A stretch of DNA of 64,000 nucleotides from Rhynchopus sp. YZ270_cl-10 (Eukaryota; Euglenozoa; Diplonemea; Diplonemida; Diplonemidae). The position numbers were made by a program, and so were the translations under genes. This document shows positions 49,494 through 59,902 of this stretch, piece after piece (within the stretch, counting starts at the first letter, position 1; the number at the start of each line of letters is the position of its first letter). The stretch lies in contig OZ037838.1 in assembly GCA_964035575.1 (NCBI GenBank), positions 1,798,001 through 1,862,000 of the forward strand, read 5' to 3'. The notes under the pieces were generated by a model that saw nothing but the letters and a program-made list of their open reading frames with translations, was not told where the DNA came from and ran no database searches.

Positions 49494-51932
49494 ATGGAAA
49501 TACGTAAGTTCAGGCCAACATGCACAATCAATTTGACATGGCTGATTGCCATGGCGACAGCATTCTCCACGTGTGCGTCGATTGCCGGCGGGATGATCAT
49601 GTACTTCGAGTCTGTCGCAGCACTGGAGAAGACGATCGAAGAAGTGTCCGGTGCTGAATGTTCGGGGATCCAGCTTGAGCTCTTGAAGAGCGTGGAGGAG
49701 ACGGAGTCCATTGTGTACAAGACTCATAAGTTTTTGTATACGCCGGTGATCAAGTCCCAAGGTCCTATCGTGGCTGATGAAAATGGGTTCCTGAATGTCT
49801 CGAAGTCGGACAGCACTGACTGGGTTGAGATGCTTCGGCGCTACAAGTTTGGCACAATCCGGCGCAGCAAGTATCTCTACTCGATGGGCGTTGTGTTGAT
49901 ACCTCACGTGAGGACGGACTCGGCTGGCATCTACACGAACGTGTGGTTCGATCTGAAGGCGGGAAACGAGCGTGAGTTTGTTTGGGGCCGCTCTGGGAAC
50001 ATGATTGAAGGAGCGAACAACACACATCTGACACTGGCACGAACAGACAAGCTGGACGAGGAGTCTGGCGAGATTACTGGGTTTGCGTACAACTTCCCTG
50101 CCATCGGACGGTTCATGAACTTCGAAAACTGGGATCCCAATGGGGGCAAAGACTTTAACTTCACGAATTGGCCTGCAGACTACGCGCCACGTGGCTGGTC
50201 GCAGGGCACCTATGGCTCACAAATCCAGCGCTGGCGCTACCCCTCCCCTTGGTACGCTTCGGACAACAACCCTTACGTGTACAACTCATATGACGTTGTC
50301 TTCGCACCCCCACCCTCACCACACCCGTGGTCGGCTTACAAGTACATCTACATCAGCGGTTTCTTCATCTTCACGTCTTGGGAGGAGGCTGTTGCCCAGT
50401 ACGGACAGGACCACCCGGGAACAGAGGTAATCGTTTTCGACGCGACCACCGAGTTCGTGTATGCTACTTCAGACAATAGAACGATGATCGACAAGTCGTG
50501 CAACGCGGCCGGGCGCACGGACACTCCACTGGAGGACTGTGTTGTGACGATTTCGCACATGCCCAAGGTGATGCAGGATGCATGGAAGGAAGTCAAAGAC
50601 GAGGAGGACACCTTTCGCATCACTGATCTCGACGGCGAGAAGCACTTCGTGCGCAGGGCACCCCTCTTCCGCTTCACGCCCGAGGGAGGCAAAGACGAGA
50701 GCATCCCTGCACCCATGAACGCCTGCATCCTCTGGGTGCGCCCGTACTCTTCTGTCGAGGGTGAGGTGAAGAACGCGCTGTACCTCTTGATCGGCTTCTC
50801 TGCCGCAGTGTTGATCCTGGACGTGGTGCTTGCAGTGTGTGAGGTGCTTGTGGTCGGTGTGCCGCTGATAAAGCTATCTGCTGCGATGACACACCTGCAC
50901 GACATGGACCTCGTCAACGCACTGCGGTGCACAGACGCCGCACGCACACAGGCCATTGCTGTCACGCAGATCCGCAACGTGATCAACGGCCTTCTCTTCG
51001 CTGTGCGGAACCTTGAGCAGTACAAAGCGTTCCTCCCGTCGTCGCTCTTCCAGGAGGAGGACACCGACAACGATGGGTCGAGCGAGACTTCCGACACAAA
51101 GGATATTGTCAGCAGGGTAAGCAGGGTCAGCAGCGTCTCCCGCCCACCTTCTGCACACACAGCTGCGTCCCGCAGCAGTGCCGTTGTGCGCACAGGGAAC
51201 GTGACTCAGCTTCAGACTGTGTCTGCCAAGGGTGCGCTGCTTGCGGTGCGTGTTGTTGCTGCAGAGGTGGGGCACGCGGAGTACACAACACTGATCGGAT
51301 ACCTGCAGGACGTTGTCTCAGCAAGGCGTGGGATGCTGCACGGTATCCAGGCTGTAGAGCACACTCTGTTCCACATCTCGTGGGGGCTGACAGCACGCTG
51401 CACGCTGTCCTCCTGTGTGAAGTACGCAAGCGAAGTCGCCTCGTTGCTGCCGAATGCACCCACACGCGTGTCCTCTGCTATCGTGTCGGGCTCGTTCCAT
51501 GTCGGCAACGTCGGGAACAGCACTCTGCGTGGTGTTGCTGTGTGCGGTACTGAAACCTCAAAGCTGGCCGCCTTCCAAGCCTTCTCCGCACACTGCATGG
51601 TGCTGTCCAAGTCAGCTTCGGTGACAGTACTCAGCAGAAGGGCGGCTTCTGTTCTGGAGGGACAGTTCCTCACGCACTACCTGTGCAAATCCGACTCAGG
51701 TGACAGGATGTGCGAACTTGGCGAACTGAACGTCCAGAAGAACGAGGAATGGATGTACACACTGCACCACGACTTGTCTACAAGGGATCCCATACAGAGG
51801 CACGTAGAAGGTGCTATTGCGTTTGAAGACATCTCGAAACAGGACATGACAGATCTGCAACAACTTCTCTTCAAGTCAGCTGAAGACGTGAACATGGTGT
51901 GGTCTGTCACGGGAAGGCTGGGCCCAGCATAA
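49494..51932 (+). CDS. Receptor-like membrane protein with degenerate cyclase domain (subtype A, 812 aa)
   Basis: Same architecture as the other three paralogues. Subtype A markers shared with 14646-17078 are 'GAECSGIQLELLKS' and the tail 'SDSGDRMCELGELNVQ'. The ectodomain patch is its own version (MNFENWDPNGGKDFNFTN). The linker has one extra 'VSR' unit (SRVSRVSSVSRPPSAHT). Near the C-terminus it has private changes (KQDMTDLQQLLFKS, SVTGRLGPA). The N-terminal anchor, second membrane segment and cyclase-like domain are nearly identical to the rest, and the metal-binding and transition-state residues are absent. The 3' flank is shared with the orphan segment at 24695-25310. It is presumed to be a membrane sensor without cyclase activity. 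Confidence 0.85.
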   Translation: MEIRKFRPTCTINLTWLIAMATAFSTCASIAGGMIMYFESVAALEKTIEEVSGAECSGIQLELLKSVEETESIVYKTHKFLYTPVIKSQGPIVADENGFLNVSKSDSTDWVEMLRRYKFGTIRRSKYLYSMGVVLIPHVRTDSAGIYTNVWFDLKAGNEREFVWGRSGNMIEGANNTHLTLARTDKLDEESGEITGFAYNFPAIGRFMNFENWDPNGGKDFNFTNWPADYAPRGWSQGTYGSQIQRWRYPSPWYASDNNPYVYNSYDVVFAPPPSPHPWSAYKYIYISGFFIFTSWEEAVAQYGQDHPGTEVIVFDATTEFVYATSDNRTMIDKSCNAAGRTDTPLEDCVVTISHMPKVMQDAWKEVKDEEDTFRITDLDGEKHFVRRAPLFRFTPEGGKDESIPAPMNACILWVRPYSSVEGEVKNALYLLIGFSAAVLILDVVLAVCEVLVVGVPLIKLSAAMTHLHDMDLVNALRCTDAARTQAIAVTQIRNVINGLLFAVRNLEQYKAFLPSSLFQEEDTDNDGSSETSDTKDIVSRVSRVSSVSRPPSAHTAASRSSAVVRTGNVTQLQTVSAKGALLAVRVVAAEVGHAEYTTLIGYLQDVVSARRGMLHGIQAVEHTLFHISWGLTARCTLSSCVKYASEVASLLPNAPTRVSSAIVSGSFHVGNVGNSTLRGVAVCGTETSKLAAFQAFSAHCMVLSKSASVTVLSRRAASVLEGQFLTHYLCKSDSGDRMCELGELNVQKNEEWMYTLHHDLSTRDPIQRHVEGAIAFEDISKQDMTDLQQLLFKSAEDVNMVWSVTGRLGPA

Positions 51933-52099
51933 ATCCATTGTTTTTTTAGTGTCCGTGTGGTGTGTGGTTGTAGTCGACTTCTTCTTCTTCGGCCGACGAT
52001 ATTGCTTACTATTTTTCAAGGCCAAATTGTCAAACTAAATGCGAGAACAAAATACAATTTTTGAAAATGTATTTTCTGGAAAAAAAAATTAAAGAAAAG
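51933..52099. other. 3' flank of receptor gene 4
   Basis: The first ~45 nt (TTTTTTTAGTG...GTGTGGTGTGTGGTTGT) match the subtype B 3' flanks; the rest is unrelated to them. Confidence 0.5.
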
Positions 52100-52810
52100 T
52101 AATTATTCCCCCATGGGGCCTCACCGCGTATCCTCATTTTTATGCACACCTTTCGCTCACCCACACTTTTATTTTCACATTCACCTTATTTTTTGTTAAA
52201 AAATACATTGTCCAGAGAAATCTGGAAAAATAAAAACAAAACACACAAAAAAAAATCACTGGAGTCGAAAAGCTGTTGTGTCCTGAAATGTTCTTAAATG
52301 AACAATTTAAATCGGCTCTTCTTTTTTGAGGTTCAGAGGAAAACGTCTGATGTTCTTTCTGCAAAACTCTTTTGTTGAATGCATCATATCGTCCTTGTGG
52401 TCTGATTGATCTTTGGGTCGACACTAACGCTCAACACTCCAGCGAAACAGAGAATACACGGTGGACTGGTCATGGTCATCACTAGTACTTTAACTGGTCC
52501 ATTTTTTACCAGACTAATTTTTTTGTACTGGTTACATTAGTCATTGGCGAGTCCACATTTGGGTGTGTCCGTAAAACCCTCCCAAAAAAGCAAACATTTT
52601 TTTGTTGAACTCTCACGCTTTTTGAAAGATAGGATCGAAAAATCAACAAAATAAAAAAGGGAAAAAGAGATTAGATCTTAAAAAAAAGCAAATTAGAAAA
52701 ATGCAGCAACCTTGTGTGTTCTATTAAAAGTAATTGCATAGGGTTGGATGTTCCGCATATTTTCCTTTGAAATTCATTTTTCGCCTTCGGGCTTTGTTTG
52801 TACAGAACCC
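52100..52810 (+). repeat. Receptor 3' flank repeat (partner 24695-25310)
   Basis: Shared from CCCCCATGG to 'GAAATTCATTTTTCGCC'. This copy has an extra ~100 bp near 52560-52680. Confidence 0.75.
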
Positions 52811-54296
52811 GTCCTCGGACAGGGTGATTGTCGATACTACAAAACAATAAAAAAAAATCAAAAAATCAGAATAAATACGTTCGAACGAACCCTCGGCAAA
52901 TCTGTGAATGTTGTCAAACCATTTCACTTGTCATGGTGATAAGTGAAATGACACAGTGAAAGCGATGGCAAATGGTCACTTGTCATGACAAGTGGTGCCT
53001 CTGGACCACGTCGTGTATACCCTCGGGGTGTTTTCTCCCCCTTTTTATTTTTTGACCGAGCTGCGCTTTAGCACATTTCAACTACTCTTTCCCCCCCCCC
53101 ACATAGGGGGGGTCAAAAGCCCCCAAAAAGCGATAACAAAATGATAAAAATCGAGTTTTGGTTTCTAAGTGCTAAAAAATGACCAAAACCAGAAAATACC
53201 ACCCTCAGATGTCCAAAAATCCATCTGCGCCCGGTTTTGAGCAGTTTTGAGCCTCAAGAAGCCCCGTATCTGCTTTTTTCAAAAATGTACACACAACTTG
53301 TACCTGCCCACCCCCTGTAGGTAGAGCAACTCACACATCCATCACGCCTCAGTGTGAGCCAGGGGCCAGAAAATCCCCCAAAGCCACATATTTTCACCCA
53401 AGAACCTATCCCGAGGGGTACCCAGGCTGTTTCGGGGTGTTTAGAGGGACTTGGTGGAACTTAGAACCATGTTTCTAAAAGTGTCAAGGAACTCGTACCA
53501 AGGGTTTTCCCACCCAAGGTACTTTAAGCCGTCAAAAAACGTGAAGTACGCAATAAATCAAAAAAATACCCCCCTGAGGTCAAAAAAACCACACCATAGG
53601 CCCATTTGGACCCAAAAAATCGAATTCCGCCCGGTTTTGGGCACTTTTGACCACTTCTGAGCGACTTTTTTGCATTTTTTTACACCGATTTTAGAAATTT
53701 TGTGTTTTTTTTTGGCAGTAAATCAACTTCCACTCCACTAATCTAATCGAGTAAAAATATGGTGGACTCAGCGGAGGTCAGTCCCGGCGGGGAAAATGCA
53801 GAAATCAGCACAATAGTGCCTTTGTGAGATGCTTAAATGCAAAAATGGACCCCATTTTTGGGTGTATTTTTTAGGGGTCCCACGGAGCACGTGATTTTGA
53901 TGTGAAAATTTTTGTCAAAAAAAATGTGAAAAATTACTATGTCGAGCTTTTGTGTGAAATAAAGCCAATGCAGAAATTTTTGAGTGTTTTTGACCATCTG
54001 TGGGTAGCGCATATTTTTTCTAGCAAAAGTGGATTTTTTGGGAATTTTTTGGGAATTTTGCACTTTTGTCGGAAATGGAAAAATAATACGACAGTGAAGT
54101 TATGGGTGGAGGATTTTTTTCGGGTTTTGTATTTGAACGATCTGGTGCAAATGAAGTGAATGCCTGAAATTTTGACGACTTTGGAGACAATTTTTCGAAC
54201 TCAGAAACAAATTGTCGGTGGGTGGATTTTGGGGATTTTTGACCGAGATCTGACTTTTTTGTAAGGTGGACTTGAAGAAAACCTTGAAAAATTTTC
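52811..54296. other. AT-rich spacer without supported gene
   Basis: Contains GTCATGGTGATAAG/CACTTGTCATGACAAGTG palindromic pieces near 52925-52990 and the third copy of the 45-bp motif at 53736. All frames are short. Confidence 0.45.
53736..53779 (+). repeat. 45-bp dispersed motif, copy 3
   Basis: CTCCACTAATCTAATCGAGT...CTCAGCGGAG, a diverged version of 22671 and 36663. Confidence 0.6.
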
Positions 54297-55090
54297 CGCT
54301 CGCTTCGCTCGCGGATGTAATTTTTTACTAATGCTTGGTATTGTGTAATTGTTTTTGTATTGTGTTCGCTCGCGAACACAATACAAAAACAATTACACAA
54401 TATTCCCGCGCGCGAAGCGCGCGGGAAAGAATTTTTACGGGTAGTTTTTCGGAGAGAGGAAAAGGTAAATTCCCGCGCGCGAAGCGCGCGAGAAAAATTT
54501 TTTCGAGTAGTAGCGAGCGGAAAAAGTTTATTCCCGCGCGCGAAGCGCGCGGGAAACATTTTTACGAGTAGTTTTTCCGCGAGCGAAGCGCGCGAGGAAA
54601 AATTTTTAGGGGTAGTTTTTCCGCGAGCGAAGCGAGCGGGGAAAAATTTTTACGGGTGGTTGTTCCGCGAGCGAAGCGAGCGGAAAAATTTTTACAAAAA
54701 AAATTAGGGGTAGTTTTTCCGCGAGCGAAGCGAGCGGAAAAAGTACATTTCCCGCGCGCGAAGCGCGCGGGGAAAAATTTTTACGGGTAGTTTTTCCGCG
54801 AGCGAAGCGAGCGGGGAAAAATTTTTACGGGTGGTTGTTCCGCGAGCGAAGCGAGCGGAAAAAGTTTATTCCCGCGCGCGAAGCGCGCGGGAAACATTGT
54901 TACGAGTAGTTTTTCCGCGAGCGAAGCGAGCGGTAAAAGTAAATTCCCGCGCGCGAAGCGCGCGGGAAAAATTTTTAGGGGTAGTTTTTCTGCGAGCGAA
55001 GCGAGCGGAAAAAGTACATTTCCCGCGCGCGAAGCGCGCGGGGAAAAATTTTTACGGGTAGTTTTTCCGCGAGTTTTTCAGCGAGCGGAT
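54297..55090. repeat. Array of GCGAAGC-centred hairpins
   Basis: Fifteen GCGAAGC cores lie between ~54409 and 55040, plus inverse-oriented GCTTCGC at ~54302. Cores are flanked either by CCGCGA/GAGCGG or by CCCGCGCGC/GCGCGCGGG, and are spaced by AAAAATTTTTACGGGTAG-type linkers. A perfect 62-bp hairpin (ATTGTGTAATTG, centre TTCGCTCGCGAA) lies at 54339-54400. Confidence 0.9.
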
Positions 55091-55400
55091 TTTTTTTTTT
55101 TTTTTTGCAATTTTTGGGCAAAGTTCAAAAATCCCAGCTAAAAAATTTATTTTATTTTTAGAATTAGAGTGTACAGCTAGGTAGGACCAGACGTCGTTAA
55201 CAGCTATGAACCAAAGAGGTTCTCAGTGTCGTCGGCCAAGCCCCTTCACCAAAAAAGACTACAACAAGAAAACAAACACACAGAAAAAAAAAAGTAAAAG
55301 AATGCCCTTCCTCAGTCCGGAAGTATCACCTCAACCGGTCACACCTGCCGTAAAATAGAGAGAGGTTACAGAATAAAAAGTCAAAAAATTAAAAAAAAAA
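55091..55400. other. AT-rich spacer
   Basis: 55290-55385 repeats 42225-42330 (CTGCCCTTCCTCAGTCCGGAAG). No gene seen. Confidence 0.45.
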
Positions 55401-55520
55401 GGGTAAATTGCGATAACACGTATACTTTTTTTTTCGATTTGCGATAACACGTACACAAAAAGTATACGTGTTATCGCGAAAAAGTGTACGTGTTTTCGTG
55501 AACAAAAACGTACGTGTTTT

Positions 55521-55669
55521 CCCAGGTACCCAGGTACCCAGGTACCCAGGTACCCAGGTACCCAGGTACCCAGGTACCCAGGTACCCAGGTACCCAGGTA
55601 CCCAGGTACCCAGGTACCCAGGTACCCAGGTACCCAGGTACCCAGGTACCCAGGTACCCAGGTACCTGG
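55521..55669 (+). repeat. 8-bp satellite variant (CAGGTACC), left palindrome arm
   Basis: About 18 units, all of the CAGGTACC form (C where the other loci have A). Confidence 0.95.
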
Positions 55670-57681
55670 TTTGTCAAGGAAACCAAACTTTTTGTCACGG
55701 AAAAAGTCGTGACAGGGCACTGGGTACTGGGTACACTGTGTACAAGGATAAAAGTCGTGAAAGAGCAACCACAGCTCCACATGACAAACACAAAAGTGTC
55801 CAGTCACGTGGGGCATTCATGCACTGAGGAGATAATGATCCAACAATTTACAAGAAAGATTACTTAACCTACTGCTGGAAGTTGCCAGGTCGTAGTAACA
55901 CACAAAGTGTGCCTCCGTTCGGGAATACCGGATATTCTAGAGACCAAAAAGGCCTCTTCCGCTAGTCAAGGTATAACCGAATGAACGGCCCAAGACCCCC
56001 GTGGAGAAGTTAAATGTTGTAATGCTATCAGGTACAAACTGCGACCACTGTCTTACCCTCCTCAATGCATGGTGGAAGATGTCTTTGACAACAAATATCC
56101 TGTACCCAGGTACCCATATTCCCAGACCCACGCAGTACCACGTCGCAGTACTACGCAAAATTTACCACCAGACCCTGTGTTCGTGCACCTTAAGTACGTA
56201 AGTCTGGTTCCCAGACCCACGCAGTGGCACATGACCGCAAGTGTGAGTGACCCACACAGAGGGATACGCAAAATTTACCACCAGACCCTGTCTTCTGAAT
56301 GTCACACGTACATTTTTTTGAACACTTTTCGCGATAACACGTACATATTTCGCTAAAAAAACGGGGTGCTCGCAACCGCGTTCTAGACCCCCACAGATGC
56401 TCAAAAGTGCCAAATTTTGCTTTGAATGGCCTCAAATCGTCGAAATTAGCCATTTTTGGGGCCCAAAAAAAAAAATTCGAGGGTCTAGGTATGGAGAGCG
56501 AGCACCTTAGAAGAAGGAAACACGTACATTTTTGTTCGCGATAACACGTATACTTTTTTGACCACTTTTCGCGATAACACGTACACTTTTTCGCGATAAC
56601 ACGTATACTTTTTGTGTACGTGTTATCGCAAATGGAAACAAAAAGTATACGTGTTATCGCAATTTGCCCAAAAAAAAAAAAGGGCAAATTGCGATAACAC
56701 GTATACTTTTTGTTTCCATTTGCGATAACACGTACACAAAAAGTATACGTGTTATCGCGAAAAAGTGTACGTGTTATCGCGAAAAGTGGTCAAAAAAGTA
56801 TACGTGTTATCGCGAACAAAAATGTACGTGTTTCCTTCTTCTAAGGTGCTCGCTCTCCATACCTAGACCCTCGAAATTTTTTTTTTTGGGCCCCAAAAAT
56901 GGCTAATTTCGACGATTTGAGGCCATTCAAAGCAAAATTTGGCACTTTTGAGCATCTGTGGGGGTCTAGAACGCGGTTGCGAGCACCCCGTTTTTTAGCG
57001 AAATATGTACGTGTTATCGCGAAAAGTGTTCAAAAAAATGTACGTGTGACATTCAGAAGACAGGGTCTGCTGGTAAATTTTGCGTATCCCTCTGTGTGGG
57101 TCACTCACACTTGCGGTCATGTGCCACTGCGTGGGTCTGGGAACCAGACTTACGTACTTAAGGTGCACGAACACAGGGTCTGGTGGTAAATTTTGCGTAG
57201 TACTGCGACGTGGTACTGCGTGGGTCTGGGAATATGGGTACCTGGGTACAGGATATTTGTTGTCAAAGACATCTTCCACCATGCATTGAGGAGGGTAAGA
57301 CAGTGGTCGCAGTTTGTACCTGATAGCATTACAACATTTAACTTCTCCACGGGGGTCTTGGGCCGTTCATTCGGTTATACCTTGACTAGCGGAAGAGGCC
57401 TTTTTGGTCTCTAGAATATCCGGTATTCCCGAACGGAGGCACACTTTGTGTGTTACTACGACCTGGCAACTTCCAGCAGTAGGTTAAGTAATCTTTCTTG
57501 TAAATTGTTGGATCATTATCTCCTCAGTGCATGAATGCCCCACGTGACTGGACACTTTTGTGTTTGTCATGTGGAGCTGTGGTTGCTCTTTCACGACTTT
57601 TATCCTTGTACACAGTGTACCCAGTACCCAGTGCCCTGTCACGACTTTTTCCGTGACAAAAAGTTTGGTTTCCTTGACAAA

Positions 57682-57886
57682 CCAGGTACCTGGGTACCTG
57701 GGTACCTGTGTACCTGTGTACCTGTGTACCTGTGTACCTGTGTACCTGTGTACCTGTGTACCTGTGTACCTGTGTACCTGTGTACCTGTGTACCTGTGTA
57801 CCTGTGTACCTGTGTACCTGTGTACCTGTGTACCTGTGTACCTGTGTACCTGTGTACCTGTGTACCTGTGTACCTGGGTACCTGGG
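57682..57886 (-). repeat. 8-bp satellite (CAGGTACA), right palindrome arm
   Basis: About 25 units. The outermost two units on each side are the GGGTACCT form matching the left arm; all inner units are the TGTGTACC form. Confidence 0.95.
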
Positions 57887-58114
57887 AAAACACGTACGTT
57901 TTTGTTCGCGAAAACACGTACACTTTTTCGCGATAACACGTATACTTTTTGTGTACGTGTTATCGCAAATCGAAAAAAAAAGTATACGTGTTATCGCAAT
58001 TTACCCAAAAAAAAAAAAAAAAAAAAAAATGGTCGGGAACAGGGAAGTTCCTAAGTGGGACCGAGAACATGAAATTCTGGATTTTAGTTTTTTTTTCCTT
58101 TTTTTTTTTCCTTT

Positions 58115-58303
58115 TTTCCTTAGGGAGCTTTGTTGTGGTTTCTGGTGGGTTTCACTGTAGGTGACACACCACCAGTGTGGTGAAATGGTCGAAACTCTCA
58201 AAAGCAAGAGTTTTCAGGGGGCAAGAAAAAAAAATTGACAACAAAATCCTGCACCGTCCAGGGCTGTACCCCCAATTTATTTTTGCCTGCGGCGCCATTT
58301 TTC
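58115..58303. repeat. Dispersed repeat, inverted partner of 46638-46831
   Basis: CCTTAGGGAGCTTTGTTGTG through TGCACCGTCCAGGGCTGTAC to GCGGCGCCAT. The last part (TGCCTGCGGCGCC) repeats again at ~58370. Confidence 0.85.
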
Positions 58304-58879
58304 ATTTTTTGCTCTTCAAAAAAGTGTTCGTCGAAGGCTAGATTTTTACGCCGTACTCAAATTTTTTTGCCTGCGGCGCCATTTATATTATTTTCTGCTC
58401 CGCAAAAAGAGAAGTGTAAACGCCTCACCGTTCATCGGCGGAAGCACTGGTTCCACGGGTTATCGAACCCCAGAGAGCACTTCATTGGCATGCACACGGT
58501 TACCACTAGGGAGCGTGTATGCAGGTACAAAATCACTGCCCCATCCAAATAATATTCCCAACGTCTTTGGGGATCCCCTTGCATTTTGCAGCCAAAAATG
58601 CAACTAGGCCAAAGCTGCAAAAAGTTCCGCGCCCGGGTTTGGGACCCCTTTTTGAATTTCGAGGGGCGGTTAAAGTGGGCCCAGAATCACAGTTCTGACA
58701 CTCATTTAGCATTGTGAGCAACTCACTAGTGGTCGTAACCAAAATTTGTATCAATCAAGAACTTGTCCATTTTTTCGAAATGACCCCACTACAGTGAGGG
58801 TAGAGCTCAGAAAGCCTGAAAAAGGGCAAAAAACCCCCACCCAAAAAAAGGAAAAAAACGGGAACATAAATCCAGAATT
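58304..58879. other. Spacer before the LINE
   Basis: Contains a GGTTATCGAACC sequence near 58458 that looks like an inverse B box, but no tRNA folds from it. No gene seen. Confidence 0.4.
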
Positions 58880-59902
58880 TTGCTGTTTTTTCCGAGAACA
58901 AGGAACAACCCTGGTCGGGAATGTTCTGCCGGGATTTTTGGACGATTCGTTTTTCCCGGACAAAAAACCCACACAAATTATAAAGTGACACCCCCTTGTG
59001 GGAAGCGCATCGCCAACGACATGCAAGGGAACTGCATGTACGTCTCCCTCATGGGCAAGATGGGCAGTTACCTGGACGTAGCCAACGAACGCAAAGAGCT
59101 GGCCAGGAGTGCGTTGACGACCGAGAAGAAGCGCGGCCTCAGAAGACACTTCGACACGGAGGCTGAATTCTCCACGTGGGTGGCAGGGGTGGAAGGAGAC
59201 GCTTGGGGTGACCTGCTGACGCTACACCACATAGCCATGACATGGTCGTTGACGATCCTGGTTGTGCAGCCGGGGGCGTGCCCCATGGTGGTGGTGAACA
59301 GGGAACGCCAGTCGAAGAAGAAGACACAAAAGAAGAAGCCACGGGAGGTGAGGGTGATATCGCTGATTGGGGAACACTACGAGCAGGTGCAGATGGACCC
59401 GGCACAGGCTTCCGCACTAGCCAATGCCGCCCCCATTGCAGAGCTCATCCCATCCCGGCTGGCGGTGTCTCCGATTCCCGGCATGACGAAGGACGCGACT
59501 TCTCCACTGGAAGGGGACTCCCCCCTCCTCTACTGCCCAGTACCGTGTTGCCAGGGAAGCCGGTTCCACCGGGACATCCCCTTATCCGGTCCAGGGCTAC
59601 GCGCACATATCGCTGGCCACCTAGCAGAGGGAGACCACATTCCGCACGACACTCTGCGGAAGTTCGGCCTGGGTCAATGTGGTGTGTGTGACGGCATCCG
59701 AGCAGCGAAGAACGAGACGTGCCTGCAATGCTCGAGGCTGGTACAGGCGGTGCCACGCCCGTCACCCACCATCCGCACACCGGCGCAGGAAGTGGACGAC
59801 CGCGACATGCCGGACTGGTATGAGATCGCGGCAGCACCCATCCCGACCCACGACACCGTGCCCAAAGCGATTGACCGGGCGGCGGCGGTGGAGTTCGCGA
59901 AA
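58880..59902 (+). CDS. LINE ORF, N-terminal part: OTU-like protease and zinc fingers
   Basis: The frame is open from an ATG at 58880, but real protein character starts near 58990 ('CGKRIANDMQGNCMYVSLMG'); the first ~35 codons are probably flanking DNA. 'GNCMYVSL' (Cys codon 59033-59035) and 'SLIGEHYEQV' (His codon 59374-59376) are the Cys and His boxes of an OTU-family cysteine protease. Gln takes the place of the usual Asp in the Asp-Gly-Asn-Cys motif. A finger follows: CPVPCC, then 'GLRAHIAGHLAEGDHIP', then 'QCGVCDG' and 'CLQC', as in N-termini of R2-like elements, where such fingers bind target DNA. From ~59902 the meaningful reading continues in the +1 frame. This frame itself stays open to 60169 but loses protein character. 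Confidence 0.8.

Larger units (their letters stand above)
55401..58006. repeat. 2.6 kb palindrome, ~1.27 kb arms, almost no loop
   Basis: The outer ends read GGGTAAATTGCGATAACACG and its inverse. The centre is GGGCAAAT on either side of ~56676. Opposite-strand frames in the two arms are identical or nearly so. Arms include repeated CGATAACACGTACAC/GTATACGTGTTATCGC units and a copy of the GAGCATCTGTGGGGGTCTA module. The arms differ mainly in their 8-bp arrays. No coding capacity. Confidence 0.9.

Noticed and set aside
58430-58520. Possible tRNA or tRNA-derived SINE on the minus strand (GGTTCGATAACC, CTAGTGGTAACC)
   Set aside because: Box-like sequences are present, but the acceptor arms do not pair and the T-arm has mismatches; no poly-A or target duplication is visible.
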